A stretch of 64,000 nucleotides of DNA from Candidatus Ribeiella danica (GCA_016717335.1 JADKFS010000001.1:1-64000); one strand, 5' to 3'. Numbered from the stretch's first letter, positions 34,701-46,038 are shown. Notes: generated by a model from the sequence alone, not told the origin. Numbers and translations are program-made.

Positions 34701-36319
34701 AACCCATCCCCATCCGCAATATAGGCGTTGTTTGCGGACAGCACGACTGCTTGGGCATCGCCAGGCGTATCGTCGAAGCCAACCTCTTTGGGAGTCGATG
34801 GCGTGCTAAGATCGATGATGCGCAAGCCCGCGCTACCAGCGGCAACATAGGCATATTTTCCCGAGACCACGAGACTGCGCCCTTCTCCTGGCAGATCATA
34901 AGAACCGACCTCACGTGGATTGGTTGGGTTAGAGATATTGATGATCCGCAGGCCAGTATCAATCCATTGGCTGCCATTCCAGGCAGGAGCGCCGATGATA
35001 TAGGCTAGGTTACCTACTATAACAATCCCAAGGGCGTTGCCCGGAGTATTGTAAAAAGCGACATCGGTTGGATGGGAGGGCGCTGCAATATTTACAATCC
35101 GCAAGCCAACTCGGTCGATAACGTAGGCGTACTGCCCTGCTATAGCAACTTGCTGTGCGTCTCCGATCATGTCCTGTATTCCGCGCAGTGTCGGCGTTTG
35201 TGGTATGGCGACGTCGATAATACGCAATCCTCCCCCATCGGCAGTATAGATATAGTTACTCGCTGTCGCGATCCCATGGACAAGTCCTGGCGAGTCATAT
35301 CGTCCAATTACAGCGATGTTCAGAGGGTCGCTGACATCAAAGACGCCCAATCCATCCGCTTCAGCGATGTAGCCATACTGGCTACGAATCAAAATGTCAT
35401 GCGCGCCGCCTGGTATTAAATAACGTGTAATTTCAGTTGGCGCCGCAAGATTCGTTATATCGACAATATGGAGACCATCTGAGGCGGTAAGATATACATA
35501 ATTATTATTTACGGCGAGTGAACTGAATACAGTAGGCGCATTGTAATAGCCTGCAGTCACTGGATTATTTGGGTCAGCAATATCAATGATGTCAAAACCA
35601 GTGTCGCCACCGGCGATATTCTCGCCAGTGACAAAAGCATAATGTCCTGACACTCGGACTATTTTGCGACACTCGGCGGTCGGAGCCGCACTCACCTCAA
35701 CCGGATTAGTCGGATCGGTTATCCTGACGATGCGTAAGCCGAAATCACATGCACCTGTGACGTAAGCATAATCTCCCGCCACCGCAACACCTTCAATCGA
35801 TATAGGCCCACGGTACACTCCAATCTGCTTGGGTTCAGCAGGCGTGCTGATATCGAAGATAAGTAAGCGACCGAGAAAACCGTCGGCGATGTAAACGTAC
35901 TGCCCTTGGATTGCCAGATCCTCGATGAGCCCAGGAAGTGCGTCACTTTCACCAACCACAAATGAGTGATCTGGATTAGTGATATTCAAAATGACGAGGT
36001 GGGTGCCGACGCCAATATAGCCATAGTTGCCTTGAATGGCGATGACGTCAGTACGTCCGCCGATTTGTCCCTGCTGTTCAAAAGTCGCTGTTGCGATAGC
36101 TTGCAAATTAGAGTTGGCCAGAACGTCCGACGTCGTGGTATTACTAACTACAGCCGCACGTTTAGTGGCTGAGGTCATTTTGACCGTTGGTTGTGTACGA
36201 TTGGTTGTAAGAACATTAACTGCTGCTGCGCGTGTTTGCGCGTTGCTAATTTGAGCGATTAAAACCGTCGCCCCAATCATAATGAGGATTAGATAATATA
36301 ACGAGAATCGCACTTTCAT
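31733..36319 (-). CDS. giant secreted LVIVD-repeat protein with LCAT-like lipase domain
   Basis: ATG 36319 (MKVRFSLYYLILIMIGATVL) follows GGAG and starts a 1,528-residue protein with a signal peptide or anchor in residues 1-30. Residues about 60-680 carry more than a dozen LVIVD beta-propeller repeats of the type GLRIVDISDPTTPHEVGFYD. Two carboxypeptidase-regulatory-like beta domains follow (ISGHVYDTNNNPIPDVTIFD near 684; ISGRVTDTHNQPIAGITISA near 770). The hydrolase domain has FIPGITGSYLY, FIFAYDWRLNN and nucleophile elbow THSMGG with Ser about 999, as in LCAT/PGAP1-like lipases. A chitobiase-like beta domain (VKAIFYSLDGTHYQAYTKPI) closes the protein, which ends RLYLPIARR. Base composition is visibly less GC rich than neighbours. 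Probably a surface or secreted esterase with protein-binding arms; substrate unknown. Confidence 0.82.
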   Translation of the reverse strand: MKVRFSLYYLILIMIGATVLIAQISNAQTRAAAVNVLTTNRTQPTVKMTSATKRAAVVSNTTTSDVLANSNLQAIATATFEQQGQIGGRTDVIAIQGNYGYIGVGTHLVILNITNPDHSFVVGESDALPGLIEDLAIQGQYVYIADGFLGRLLIFDISTPAEPKQIGVYRGPISIEGVAVAGDYAYVTGACDFGLRIVRITDPTNPVEVSAAPTAECRKIVRVSGHYAFVTGENIAGGDTGFDIIDIADPNNPVTAGYYNAPTVFSSLAVNNNYVYLTASDGLHIVDITNLAAPTEITRYLIPGGAHDILIRSQYGYIAEADGLGVFDVSDPLNIAVIGRYDSPGLVHGIATASNYIYTADGGGLRIIDVAIPQTPTLRGIQDMIGDAQQVAIAGQYAYVIDRVGLRIVNIAAPSHPTDVAFYNTPGNALGIVIVGNLAYIIGAPAWNGSQWIDTGLRIINISNPTNPREVGSYDLPGEGRSLVVSGKYAYVAAGSAGLRIIDLSTPSTPKEVGFDDTPGDAQAVVLSANNAYIADGDGLRIVDISDPTTPHEVGFYDTPDNARDIAVANGHAYILDSDPLNGGGLYTLDVTTPSSPTKQSFYPADDPQNVIVSDNKAYISYRDPSSDDDIGGLHVLDITNPLLPRSLGTTKLLTSAHGFALNGNSIYVADGGNGMVILRPTSAISGHVYDTNNNPIPDVTIFDTEGHTATTDADGAYTIANLKSNTYLLVPFKGGFTFNPPTLEIGVPPDVDGKDFVGVPTPNPTYSISGRVTDTHNQPIAGITISAGSSQADTDANGFYTITGLLDGTYTLTPSSGGFTFDPPSQSVDIPPSTSASKFVATSVTPLIFIPGITGSYLYKQIAGDIAQEIWLGRPFLHEDLILDGTGIQPILYATDVIREVPSKHPPTFTDPIYRPLLDMLKSQGGYHEYNLYDQLGLLHVDRRTADGCDTSQSQATLFIFAYDWRLNNAVNAVMLDDYVKCIQKIYPNTKVDILTHSMGGLLARRYMLDYPGTVNKLITIAAPWLGAPKAINVLETGQFDIPPKLIAESTIAKVAQYDPGPQQLLPSPSYFDNLGGRPFSELGWDIDLSGNNDQFEDYTTYDKFARMLDQNYPKDAPGTRKPGLINRDFHNYPGQDDWRGDHNPSGVRYYHIYGVQSRPTTIGKVVATTTIYCEEQQGGNRSCTPPSNLFLLNVTQGDGTVPAMSAARCTDWYEECARDPGLNIQGATLVYCANPTGDTAKDDLLKHANLPQNEDVLNYVLSILKGIDPPVSDCIHHTIDSQFGVLNDKVTQLSAEPSVPPSYFLQTTGAVSVTLTDALGNNTAPISNTFVGTVPGVTDLIPYPKSHLIVMPTYQTYTITMQRDVEPVSLVLTQGTHITTTQAIRYQDLPLPPHTKAMLKITPQGVQNLRYDADGNGTFETSITPTVSVTGALASDAEPPTITVSRSGSLDHTLITLTASDNGSGVKAIFYSLDGTHYQAYTKPIQINALQIPAVYVFADDKVANRSSLVTYKLPIQRLYLPIARR

Positions 36320-36419
36320 TGCAGTATCTCCGGCAAGATGATCCGGTACTTTCATATCCCATTCAGGTGCAGATGCTTTAGATAGATGGAGCCGTTCAAA
36401 GTCACACCTATACAACTTC

Positions 36420-36880
36420 TACAGCCACCAAAGAGCATCCAATAGTGCAATAGACGCCAAGGTCCTGGCCCGGCGTTCGTATTGTTGTGGGTGTTTTGCG
36501 ACCTTGTGTGACGTGAAATGCAGAATGAGCGTTAGGCCAAAGTCTTACCTATACGAACGAAGCTATGTATTGTAGGAGATACGTGAAGATTTGAGGTGGC
36601 TTAAGGAGCTGTGACTATGGTATTGCGTAATTTGCAGATGGAGCCAAAGCGCCGCGCAAAGGAATGGCGGGTTTGGCTTGGCGGCGCATCGTCGATCATC
36701 GAGGGCAAACACAAGGTTCGCTACATCGCGATGATCGACGATGATCCTCGATCAACTCAGAACTTAGTCGAAGATCGCGTCGGTTTCCTTCCCTGCCTCA
36801 TTCAAAGCACTGTTTGCGCCTAAAAAGTTCTGGGTGTAGACTCTCATTTGTTCGTAGCTTGAAAAAGGACAGGAAATAGT
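36420..36880. other. intergenic region with a doubtful 69-residue ORF
   Basis: An ORF from ATG 36617 to 36823 (MVLRNLQMEPKRRAKEWRVW) is preceded by AAGGAG but lacks any family feature. Its middle overlaps palindromic runs of CGATCATCGAGG type, so it is doubtful. No other gene is seen. Confidence 0.35.
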
Positions 36881-37194
36881 ATGTCTGATACCGGCCGCCC
36901 CCCCGGCCCCCCCCCCCCCCCCGCCCCCCCGCCCCCGGGGCCCCCCCCCCCCCCGGGGGCGCGCCCCCCCGGCCCCGGGCCCCCCCCCCCCCCCCCCCCC
37001 GGGGGGGGCCCCCGCCCCGGCGGGGCGCCCCCCCCCCCCCCCGGCCCGCCCCCCCCCCCCCCCCCCAATATCCTTGTCGAGAATGATGGTCAACCGGAGC
37101 TTGCCAAGGTGACGATCATCCTGCCGCAAGCGGAAATTTTAAGCAATGCGCTTGACACAAAGAATAGCCGCATTGTTGCCCAGCAAACACCGAA
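36881..37194 (+). other. gene start interrupted by a poly-C tract
   Basis: ATG 36881 with AAAGGACAGG upstream begins MSDTGRP. The frame then enters the C-rich tract and emerges at 37067 with NILVENDGQPELAKVTIILP, QAEILSNALDTKNSRIVAQQ before meeting repeat D. The flanks look like one lower-GC gene of unknown function whose middle is hidden or destroyed by the tract and whose end is replaced by the repeat. Confidence 0.35.
36897..37066. other. 170-bp C/G homopolymer tract, probable assembly artefact
   Basis: Almost only C with short G runs, unlike any flanking sequence. Translated ORFs here are poly-proline or poly-glycine. A similar tract lies at 55244-55305. Confidence 0.75.
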
Positions 37195-37196
37195 GT

Positions 37197-37357
37197 GGGT
37201 ACAACGACCGCTGCCACAGCGGAGGCCGGCAGCTGCGGCCCCCGGCACCAGAGTCACCGCGGCTGCCGCCGATGGCATCCACCGAGGCGCGCGGCGCCGG
37301 GGCTTCGCACTCCCAGCGCCGCGCGTTGGCCGACACGGAAGGCTTTGTACAGCGGAG
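37197..37357. repeat. modular GC-rich repeat, copy D (no tail)
   Basis: Begins inside a variable segment identical to that of copies A, B2 and C4 (ending 37225), then the conserved right and left parts, then a new variable segment at 37329-37357 (GCCGACACGGAAGGCTTTGT...). The following sequence no longer matches the family, so the copy is truncated at both sides. Confidence 0.8.
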
Positions 37358-37359
37358 CG

Positions 37360-38440
37360 CCGCCTCCCCGCGCCCCGCCCTGCACGGCTGAGCGTGCCAG
37401 GCAGCTCCGCCGCCGCGGCCCGGGCACGCGGCGACCCCATCGAAGCGCGCCGTCGCCCAGCGCGTCCGACCACCCACCCCGCAGACGGCCAAAGTCCGCG
37501 CCGGCTGCGTTCGCCGGCCTCCCTTCCGCCGCCCCAGATTCCCCAGCGTCCCACCGCACCCCAGCGCGCTTCGCTGATCTGCAGCGCATCCCGCTGTGTT
37601 CCAGCGTATCCCAGCCAGCGCCCTCCGCCGCACCCCAGCGTATCACCACAACCCCGGCGCCGGCGCCCCTGCCCCAGCGCGGTCCACGTCGACCGAGCGT
37701 GACGCACAACCCCGGCGCCGGCGCCCCTGCCCCAGCGCGATCCTGCCGGCAATGCCGCCCAGCAGTGCGGCCGGCGCTGCCCTGCGGCGCTGGTCGCTGA
37801 CCTCACCGGCACCCGAGGAGCCACGCCGGCCGAAGGTGGCGGCCAGCCCCGGCGCCGGCTCCCCTGCCCTAGCGCGATCCCGGCCGGAACGCTCGAGCAC
37901 TGGACTCCACCGGACTGCATCGCACTCCAATGCAAGGCAATGACCGATCGGCACGCCGGCCGGCCGACGAGCCTACCACACCTGCCAAGCGCATCTCCGT
38001 CTCCAATGCGCCGGCGCGCTCGGTGCCTGCACTGCTGCCCGGCAACGATCGCCAGCGCGCTGCACCGCGATTGCGACGCACAGCGGCAGTGCGGTCTCAG
38101 CTGCGCGCCCGGCGAGCCGCAGTGGCTGCACCGGCTGCAAGCGATGCGCGCTTGACATGGCGTGGTGTGGTTGGTCTGGGGCCGGCGTGCTTGCGCAGTC
38201 GCCGACTCCTGCGCGCGCATTGCTCTCCATTGGCTGTCATCGCCAGCGGTGTGCACCAGTGCCGCACGACGGGAGAGGGGGCGGGCGGGGCAGGGGCGGG
38301 GGGTCGCCGGCCTGCCGGCAGGGCGCGCCGGTGGCTGGCGCTGGATGGCGTTGTCCCCGCCTCGCCTGCGCCGGCGCTGGACGTTGTGCGGCGCTGACCA
38401 TCGTTGCGCCACGTCGTGCCATGCCCGTTTTACCGCGTCC
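37360..38440. other. 1.1-kb very GC-rich region without a credible gene
   Basis: Contains three copies of a block CCCCGGCGCCGGCGCCCCTG followed by CCCAGCGCG (about 37663, 37711 and 37850) and many CCCCAGCG words. All frames give low-complexity R/P/A-rich products. I see no gene; it may be repeat-derived. Confidence 0.5.
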
Positions 38441-38442
38441 TG

Positions 38443-38471
38443 TTGCGGAATACGTCGATTCTTGGTATAAT
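38443..38471 (+). promoter_or_regulatory. promoter of the SLOG-like gene
   Basis: TTGCGG (38443-38448), a 17-bp spacer and a perfect TATAAT (38466-38471) lie 36 bp before ATG 38507. Confidence 0.75.
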
Positions 38472-38506
38472 GCAAACAGACGTTCTCCTTCGTTGTGGGG
38501 TGCCCA

Positions 38507-39028
38507 ATGCTGCCCGCTGCCGTGTCATCCCTGCTCGCCGCCGCGCCCTGCGTCGGCTTCTCGGGTTCCCGCGCGCCGGCGCCGGCCTCGCTCGCCGCGC
38601 TCGGCCTGGTCGTCGCCGCGCTCCCAGGCGGCGCCCCGGTGCTGGTCGGCGATGCCGCTGGCATTGACCTGCGCGTGCGCGAGCTGGTGCCCGCCGCGCG
38701 GGTCTTCACCGCCGATCAGCGCACCCCGCAGCAGCTCGTCGGCCGCGCGATCGCCTGCGTCCAGGCCTGCGCCGCATCCCGCGGTGTCTGGTGCGCGTTC
38801 CCGGCCACCACCGCCCCGGTCGCCCTGCGCCCCTCCGCTGCAGCCGCGGCCTGCTTCGCCGGCTATGCCGCAGGCACCTGGTCGGCACTGGCCTTCGCGC
38901 TCGGCCTGGGGCTCGCAGCCGTGGTCTACCTCCCCGCTGGCGTCGTCGCCCCCTGGCCCACCCTGGCTCCCGTCGGCGCTGGCTGGTTTGTCGCTGCCCC
39001 GCCGGCCGAGCAGCTCACCCTGTTCTAG
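38507..39028 (+). CDS. SLOG-superfamily nucleotide-binding protein
   Basis: A 173-residue protein. CVGFSGSRAP, then VVAALPGGAPVLVGDAAGID, LRVRELVPAARVFTA shows the Rossmann-like layout of SLOG proteins (DprA/LOG relatives): a glycine-rich GSR loop and a GDAxGID motif. A later segment GVWCAFPATTAPVALRPS may close the fold, followed by a hydrophobic region. Known SLOG proteins sense or process nucleotides, often in phages and conflict systems. The exact ligand is unknown. It begins a run of small plus-strand genes and has its own strong promoter. GTG 38495 is a less likely start. Confidence 0.6.
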   Translation: MLPAAVSSLLAAAPCVGFSGSRAPAPASLAALGLVVAALPGGAPVLVGDAAGIDLRVRELVPAARVFTADQRTPQQLVGRAIACVQACAASRGVWCAFPATTAPVALRPSAAAAACFAGYAAGTWSALAFALGLGLAAVVYLPAGVVAPWPTLAPVGAGWFVAAPPAEQLTLF

Positions 39029-39106
39029 CGCGCTCGGGCCTGCCTGCGCCAACATGACAGTTTTGTCATAATGGCTGTTTCTCCCCATTAGAACGCCAAA
39101 TTCGAC

Positions 39107-39160
39107 TTGAATACTGTGGTGTACTGTGGTATATTGTCATTAACACAGTACACCACAGTA
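39107..39160 (+). promoter_or_regulatory. promoter overlapped by a 17-bp-arm palindromic operator
   Basis: TTGAAT (39107-39112), 17-bp spacer, TATATT (39130-39135). The perfect inverted repeat TACTGTGGTGTACTGTG (39112-39128) and CACAGTACACCACAGTA (39144-39160) covers the spacer and the start site. The half-site also sits in the promoter at 41153-41181. Confidence 0.85.
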
Positions 39161-39172
39161 TGGAGGCTACCA

Positions 39173-39379
39173 ATGTATACCGTTCGCCGCCTGCACGAGC
39201 AGCGCACCGTCAACCAGCCGGATGCGCGCGTCGAAGCGTCCAATCACCGTGCTGCCGCCGCGCTATCGCAGCTCGCGACGCCGGGCGCACGCCTGATCGT
39301 TGAGGGCGCCGGCGTGGTCGTGCGCTTCCACGTCGACGCCCGCGGCCGCCTGGTCGAGCAGAGCCGCTACGCCGCCTGA
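39173..39379 (+). CDS. small phage-type hypothetical protein
   Basis: A 68-residue protein, MYTVRRLHEQRTVNQPDARV, with LIVEGAGVVVRFHVDARGRL, ATG 8 bp after GGAGG. It is the first gene behind the palindromic operator, so it is likely under control of the regulator at 41189. No family recognised; a beta-rich C-terminal half is visible. Confidence 0.6.
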   Translation: MYTVRRLHEQRTVNQPDARVEASNHRAAAALSQLATPGARLIVEGAGVVVRFHVDARGRLVEQSRYAA

Positions 39380-39480
39380 CGCCCGCCGGTGCGCCTGGGC
39401 GGTCGCCACGCCGCCCAACCGGCCCACTGCCCTGTCGCCGGAGATGGGCGCCGGCAGCGCGTCACCCACGGAGGAAATCA

Positions 39481-39672
39481 ATGGCAGCCATCGGCAAGAA
39501 CATCGACGTTGTGGTCAAGGACGGCAAGGCGATCATCACGGTCGACCTCGCCAAGGACTTCGGCCGCTCCAGCAGCGGCAAGAGCATCATCATCGCCTCG
39601 TCGGAGGGCAACGCCGAGCTCCCTGGCGCGCCCGGCATCAAGCTCGGGCTCAACATCTACAAGAAAGGCTAG
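39481..39672 (+). CDS. conserved small protein of unknown function
   Basis: A 63-residue protein, MAAIGKNIDVVVKDGKAIIT, VDLAKDFGRSSSGKSIIIAS, ending GIKLGLNIYKKG. I recall a widespread family of such 60-residue proteins in phages, plasmids and archaea with the S-S-G-K-S-I-V-I-A-S pattern, but with no known function. GGAGG lies 6 bp before the ATG. The SSGKS segment is not a true P-loop because the surrounding beta strand and spacing do not fit. Confidence 0.7.
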   Translation: MAAIGKNIDVVVKDGKAIITVDLAKDFGRSSSGKSIIIASSEGNAELPGAPGIKLGLNIYKKG

Positions 39673-39763
39673 CGGCGTGGCGCGGCCCAGGTGGCCGCAC
39701 AGAGCGGCGCCGGCGTGAGGTCCAGTCACGCCGGCGCCAGGTAGACACAGGAGGGCTCCCCCA

Positions 39764-40294
39764 ATGTCCACCACCATGGTACCACAGGGCAAGCACGTCG
39801 CGTACGACCCGATCACCGGCGACTACGCCGCCTACTACGACGGTCAGCTGCTCGGCTACCGCCCGACCAGGTCCGAGGCCGAGGAGCTGACCAACCAGTA
39901 CGTCTACGATCTGTTCCGGCATGGCCACCCCATGCCCGCCGGCGAGCTGGGGGGCGCAGCCATGACCAGCTATCTTTGCTATGCCGACCGGCCGGCCAGC
40001 GTGGTGTACCTGCTGCACTTCGAGGCGCCGATCTCGCCGCGCCACACCTGCCAGCACTACCTCGGCTTTGCCCGCGCCAAGGACTTCGGCCCGCGCCTCG
40101 AGGAGCATCGCCGCGGCCGCGGCGCTCGTCTGACGCAGGTGGCCTACCAGCGCGGCATTGGCTTCACGCTCGCGCGGGTCTGGTACGGCGATCGCACGTT
40201 CGAGCGCCGGCTCAAGCGCCGCAAGATGGCGCCGCGCATGTGCCCGATCTGCACCGGCAAGCGCAACCTCCAGGCCATTGACGATCTCCTATAA
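39764..40294 (+). CDS. GIY-YIG-like nuclease with N-terminal extension
   Basis: A 176-residue protein. Residues 1-65 (YDPITGDYAAYYDGQLLGYR, RSEAEELTNQYVYDLF) look like a separate small domain. Residues 80-165 (VVYLLHFEAPISPRHTCQHY, LGFARAKDFGPRLEEHRRGR) follow the GIY-YIG pattern with VYLLHF, HYLGFA, RL-EH and a C-terminal K/R-rich segment ending MCPICTGK. It may nick or cut DNA in phage recombination or homing. An internal ATG at 39961 (MTSYLCYADRPASVVYLLHF) could start the nuclease alone, which would make the first part a second gene. Confidence 0.6.
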   Translation: MSTTMVPQGKHVAYDPITGDYAAYYDGQLLGYRPTRSEAEELTNQYVYDLFRHGHPMPAGELGGAAMTSYLCYADRPASVVYLLHFEAPISPRHTCQHYLGFARAKDFGPRLEEHRRGRGARLTQVAYQRGIGFTLARVWYGDRTFERRLKRRKMAPRMCPICTGKRNLQAIDDLL

Positions 40295-40347
40295 GCTATC
40301 GGCGCGCCCGATCGGGTGATTGGGCGCGCCCACAGAAAGGAATGACC

Positions 40348-40782
40348 ATGCACGCCGCAACCATCGCCGCCAAGCTCATGACCGACTCGACTGGCCAGAC
40401 AACCGGCCTCGCCGTCTCGATCGAGATCGCCACGAACGGCGACGACGACGGCGCCGAGGGGATTCGCGCCGCGTTCGCCGAGGGGTTCCGGCTACTGCGG
40501 CAGGCGATCGAGGAGCAGATCGGCCCGATCGCCGTCGAGGCGCCGGCGCCGCCCGCCCCACCATCGGATGCGCCGCCACCCACCGAAGCGCCCGCGCCCG
40601 CGCAGCCGGCCACGCCGGCCGAGGCCGAGCAGCGCTTCTTCGCCCGCTATGGCGCGACGATCGGCGGGGCAGGCTGGGCCGACGTGCAGCGCTACCTGGG
40701 CAGCCGTGCGCCCAAGCCGCGGACGGTCGCGGACTGGATCGCCGTCGCCCAGTCTGTGCGCGACCACAGCCGCGCCGCGTAG
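40348..40782 (+). CDS. phage-type hypothetical protein with proline/alanine linker
   Basis: A 144-residue protein from MHAATIAAKLMTDSTGQTTG; AAAGGA is 7 bp upstream of ATG 40348, better spaced than ATG 40342. A folded N-terminal part (LAVSIEIATNGDDDGAEGIR, FAEGFRLLRQAIEEQIGPI) is joined by an A/P-rich linker (residues about 70-95) to a C-terminal helical domain (FFARYGATIGGAGWADVQRY). Function unknown. Confidence 0.55.
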   Translation: MHAATIAAKLMTDSTGQTTGLAVSIEIATNGDDDGAEGIRAAFAEGFRLLRQAIEEQIGPIAVEAPAPPAPPSDAPPPTEAPAPAQPATPAEAEQRFFARYGATIGGAGWADVQRYLGSRAPKPRTVADWIAVAQSVRDHSRAA

Positions 40783-40829
40783 TGTGACCGATTGGCGCCG
40801 GCGCGGGCTCACCTCGCGCCGGCGCCACC

Positions 40830-41156
40830 ATGAGCACGATCATGCGACGCACACGGCCCCGCCCCGCCCTCACCGCCGAGCCCCAGGAGCTCGCCGCCGG
40901 CTACATGTTCCCCGAGCTATTCGACGATGCGCCATGCGCCGCGCTGCTCCCGCCGCAGCTCGTCGAGGCGTCTCCCTGGCAGCCTGCCGAGGCGGTGCAG
41001 CAGCAGCTACCCGGCATGCCGCCGATCGACTGGGAGCATGTACGGGCGCAGCAGGCAGCGAATACGAGTCGAGTTCGTCGACAGCCATCGGCACAGCTGG
41101 GCATCGCAGGACTGATCGCGCCCGTGCACGGGGATCGGCCAGTACAAGACGATTGA
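40830..41156 (+). CDS. hypothetical protein upstream of the regulator
   Basis: A 108-residue ORF, MSTIMRRTRPRPALTAEPQE, with ELFDDAPCAALLPPQLVEAS, QQQLPGMPPIDWEHVRAQ. It is acidic and proline rich, probably partly disordered. The ribosome site is weak. The end overlaps the regulator promoter (-35 at 41153), so transcription of the operon and the regulator interlock. Confidence 0.45.
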   Translation: MSTIMRRTRPRPALTAEPQELAAGYMFPELFDDAPCAALLPPQLVEASPWQPAEAVQQQLPGMPPIDWEHVRAQQAANTSRVRRQPSAQLGIAGLIAPVHGDRPVQDD

Positions 41157-41181
41157 TCACCGTGGTGTACTGTGGTATCCT
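41153..41181 (+). promoter_or_regulatory. regulator promoter with operator half-site in its spacer
   Basis: TTGATC (41153-41158), 17-bp spacer ACCGTGGTGTACTGTGG, TATCCT (41176-41181). The GTGGTGTACTGTGGTAT word is the same as in the promoter at 39107. Initiation near 41188 would give a transcript that is leaderless or nearly so, since the ATG is at 41189. Confidence 0.8.
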
Positions 41182-41188
41182 ACGGAGC

Positions 41189-41455
41189 ATGAAGAAAGTG
41201 TACAAAGTCAATGCGAAGTTCCCCGAGCTGATTGGCCGACTGGGCTATAGCCTGCGTGGGTTCTGCAGGGAGTTTGACGTACCGCATAACACGATTCACA
41301 GCGCGCTCAACCCCCAGAACTACCCCGATCGCGCCGGCGGCATCCAGGCGCGCACCGCGTTTCGCATCGCCCGCGCCTACGCTCAGGCCGCCAGCATCGG
41401 CGAGGACGACGCCTACGCGCAGATCATCGTCGAGGAGGCCGGCGACGATCGCTGA
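41189..41455 (+). CDS. small helix-turn-helix regulator
   Basis: An 88-residue protein, MKKVYKVNAKFPELIGRLGY, SLRGFCREFDVPHNTIHSAL, then RTAFRIARAYAQAASIGEDD. The middle part fits an XRE-like helix-turn-helix (FCREFDVPHNTIHSALNP). Because the same operator word lies in its own promoter and in that of 39173, it is the likely repressor of both, in the manner of a phage or plasmid repressor. The ATG abuts the transcription start. Confidence 0.7.
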   Translation: MKKVYKVNAKFPELIGRLGYSLRGFCREFDVPHNTIHSALNPQNYPDRAGGIQARTAFRIARAYAQAASIGEDDAYAQIIVEEAGDDR

Positions 41456-41488
41456 GCTGCAGCGCGCTTCGCTGGAGCTCAGCGATCG
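41446..41488. terminator. perfect 13-bp hairpin after the regulator gene
   Basis: CGATCGCTGAGCT and AGCTCAGCGATCG pair fully, with an inner CAGCG/CGCTG stem. No T-run follows, so it may terminate weakly or protect the RNA 3' end. Confidence 0.55.
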
Positions 41489-41512
41489 ACCGCTGGATAC
41501 GGTGAGGCCACG

Positions 41513-41713
41513 ATGACCGACGCCCAGCGCGAGGAGCGCGCGATCTGGAAGCTGGCGCAGGCCGGCTGCCGCGTGCGACCCTCCGGCGGCGGCTACCTGG
41601 TGACGTCTCCCGAGCACGCCGACGAGCTCGCCGACCGCGCGGCGCTCGTCGCGTACGCCGAGGCGGCCTACGACCGCGTGTGGACCGGGCGCAAGCTGAC
41701 GCCAAGCGCGTAG
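41513..41713 (+). CDS. small hypothetical protein
   Basis: A 66-residue protein, MTDAQREERAIWKLAQAGCR, VRPSGGGYLVTSPEHADELA. It resembles the many short phage/plasmid proteins with a WxLxxAGCxVRxxGxGYxV beta layout, function unknown. GTGAGG lies 7 bp upstream. Confidence 0.55.
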   Translation: MTDAQREERAIWKLAQAGCRVRPSGGGYLVTSPEHADELADRAALVAYAEAAYDRVWTGRKLTPSA

Positions 41714-41797
41714 ATCGGCCGCGCGTGCGCGAAAAGCGCGCCGCGCCACGTTGAGCAAGCAGACCCGCGATCTCCTGACCAGCCCAAGGGGCTCGCC

Positions 41798-45874
<4,077 letters not shown>

Positions 45875-46038
45875 CCAGCACCATCGCTCGGCAACTATCG
45901 CTCCTTGGTAGTCCGGCTCTCACACTTCCAGATTCTAGCCCAGCCGCTACTTCGAAAGCCTCAAGAGCGGCTATAATGCCCATCTCAGGCGGCACCCCTG
46001 CTTGCCCCTGATAAGCGTTGTCTATTGTGAAGGCCTCT

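Noticed and set aside
36881..37702. Proline-rich protein
   Set aside because: The proline run is the poly-C tract, and the C-terminal part is repeat D plus GC-rich filler; only the first seven codons and the part after the tract look genuine.
37090..38709. 539-residue minus-strand ORF
   Set aside because: Runs through the modular repeat and GC-rich low-complexity DNA; composition is R/A/G/W rich without any domain.
39481..39672. P-loop NTPase from the SSGKS motif
   Set aside because: The protein is 63 residues, with no Walker B and no preceding GxxxxG strand arrangement.
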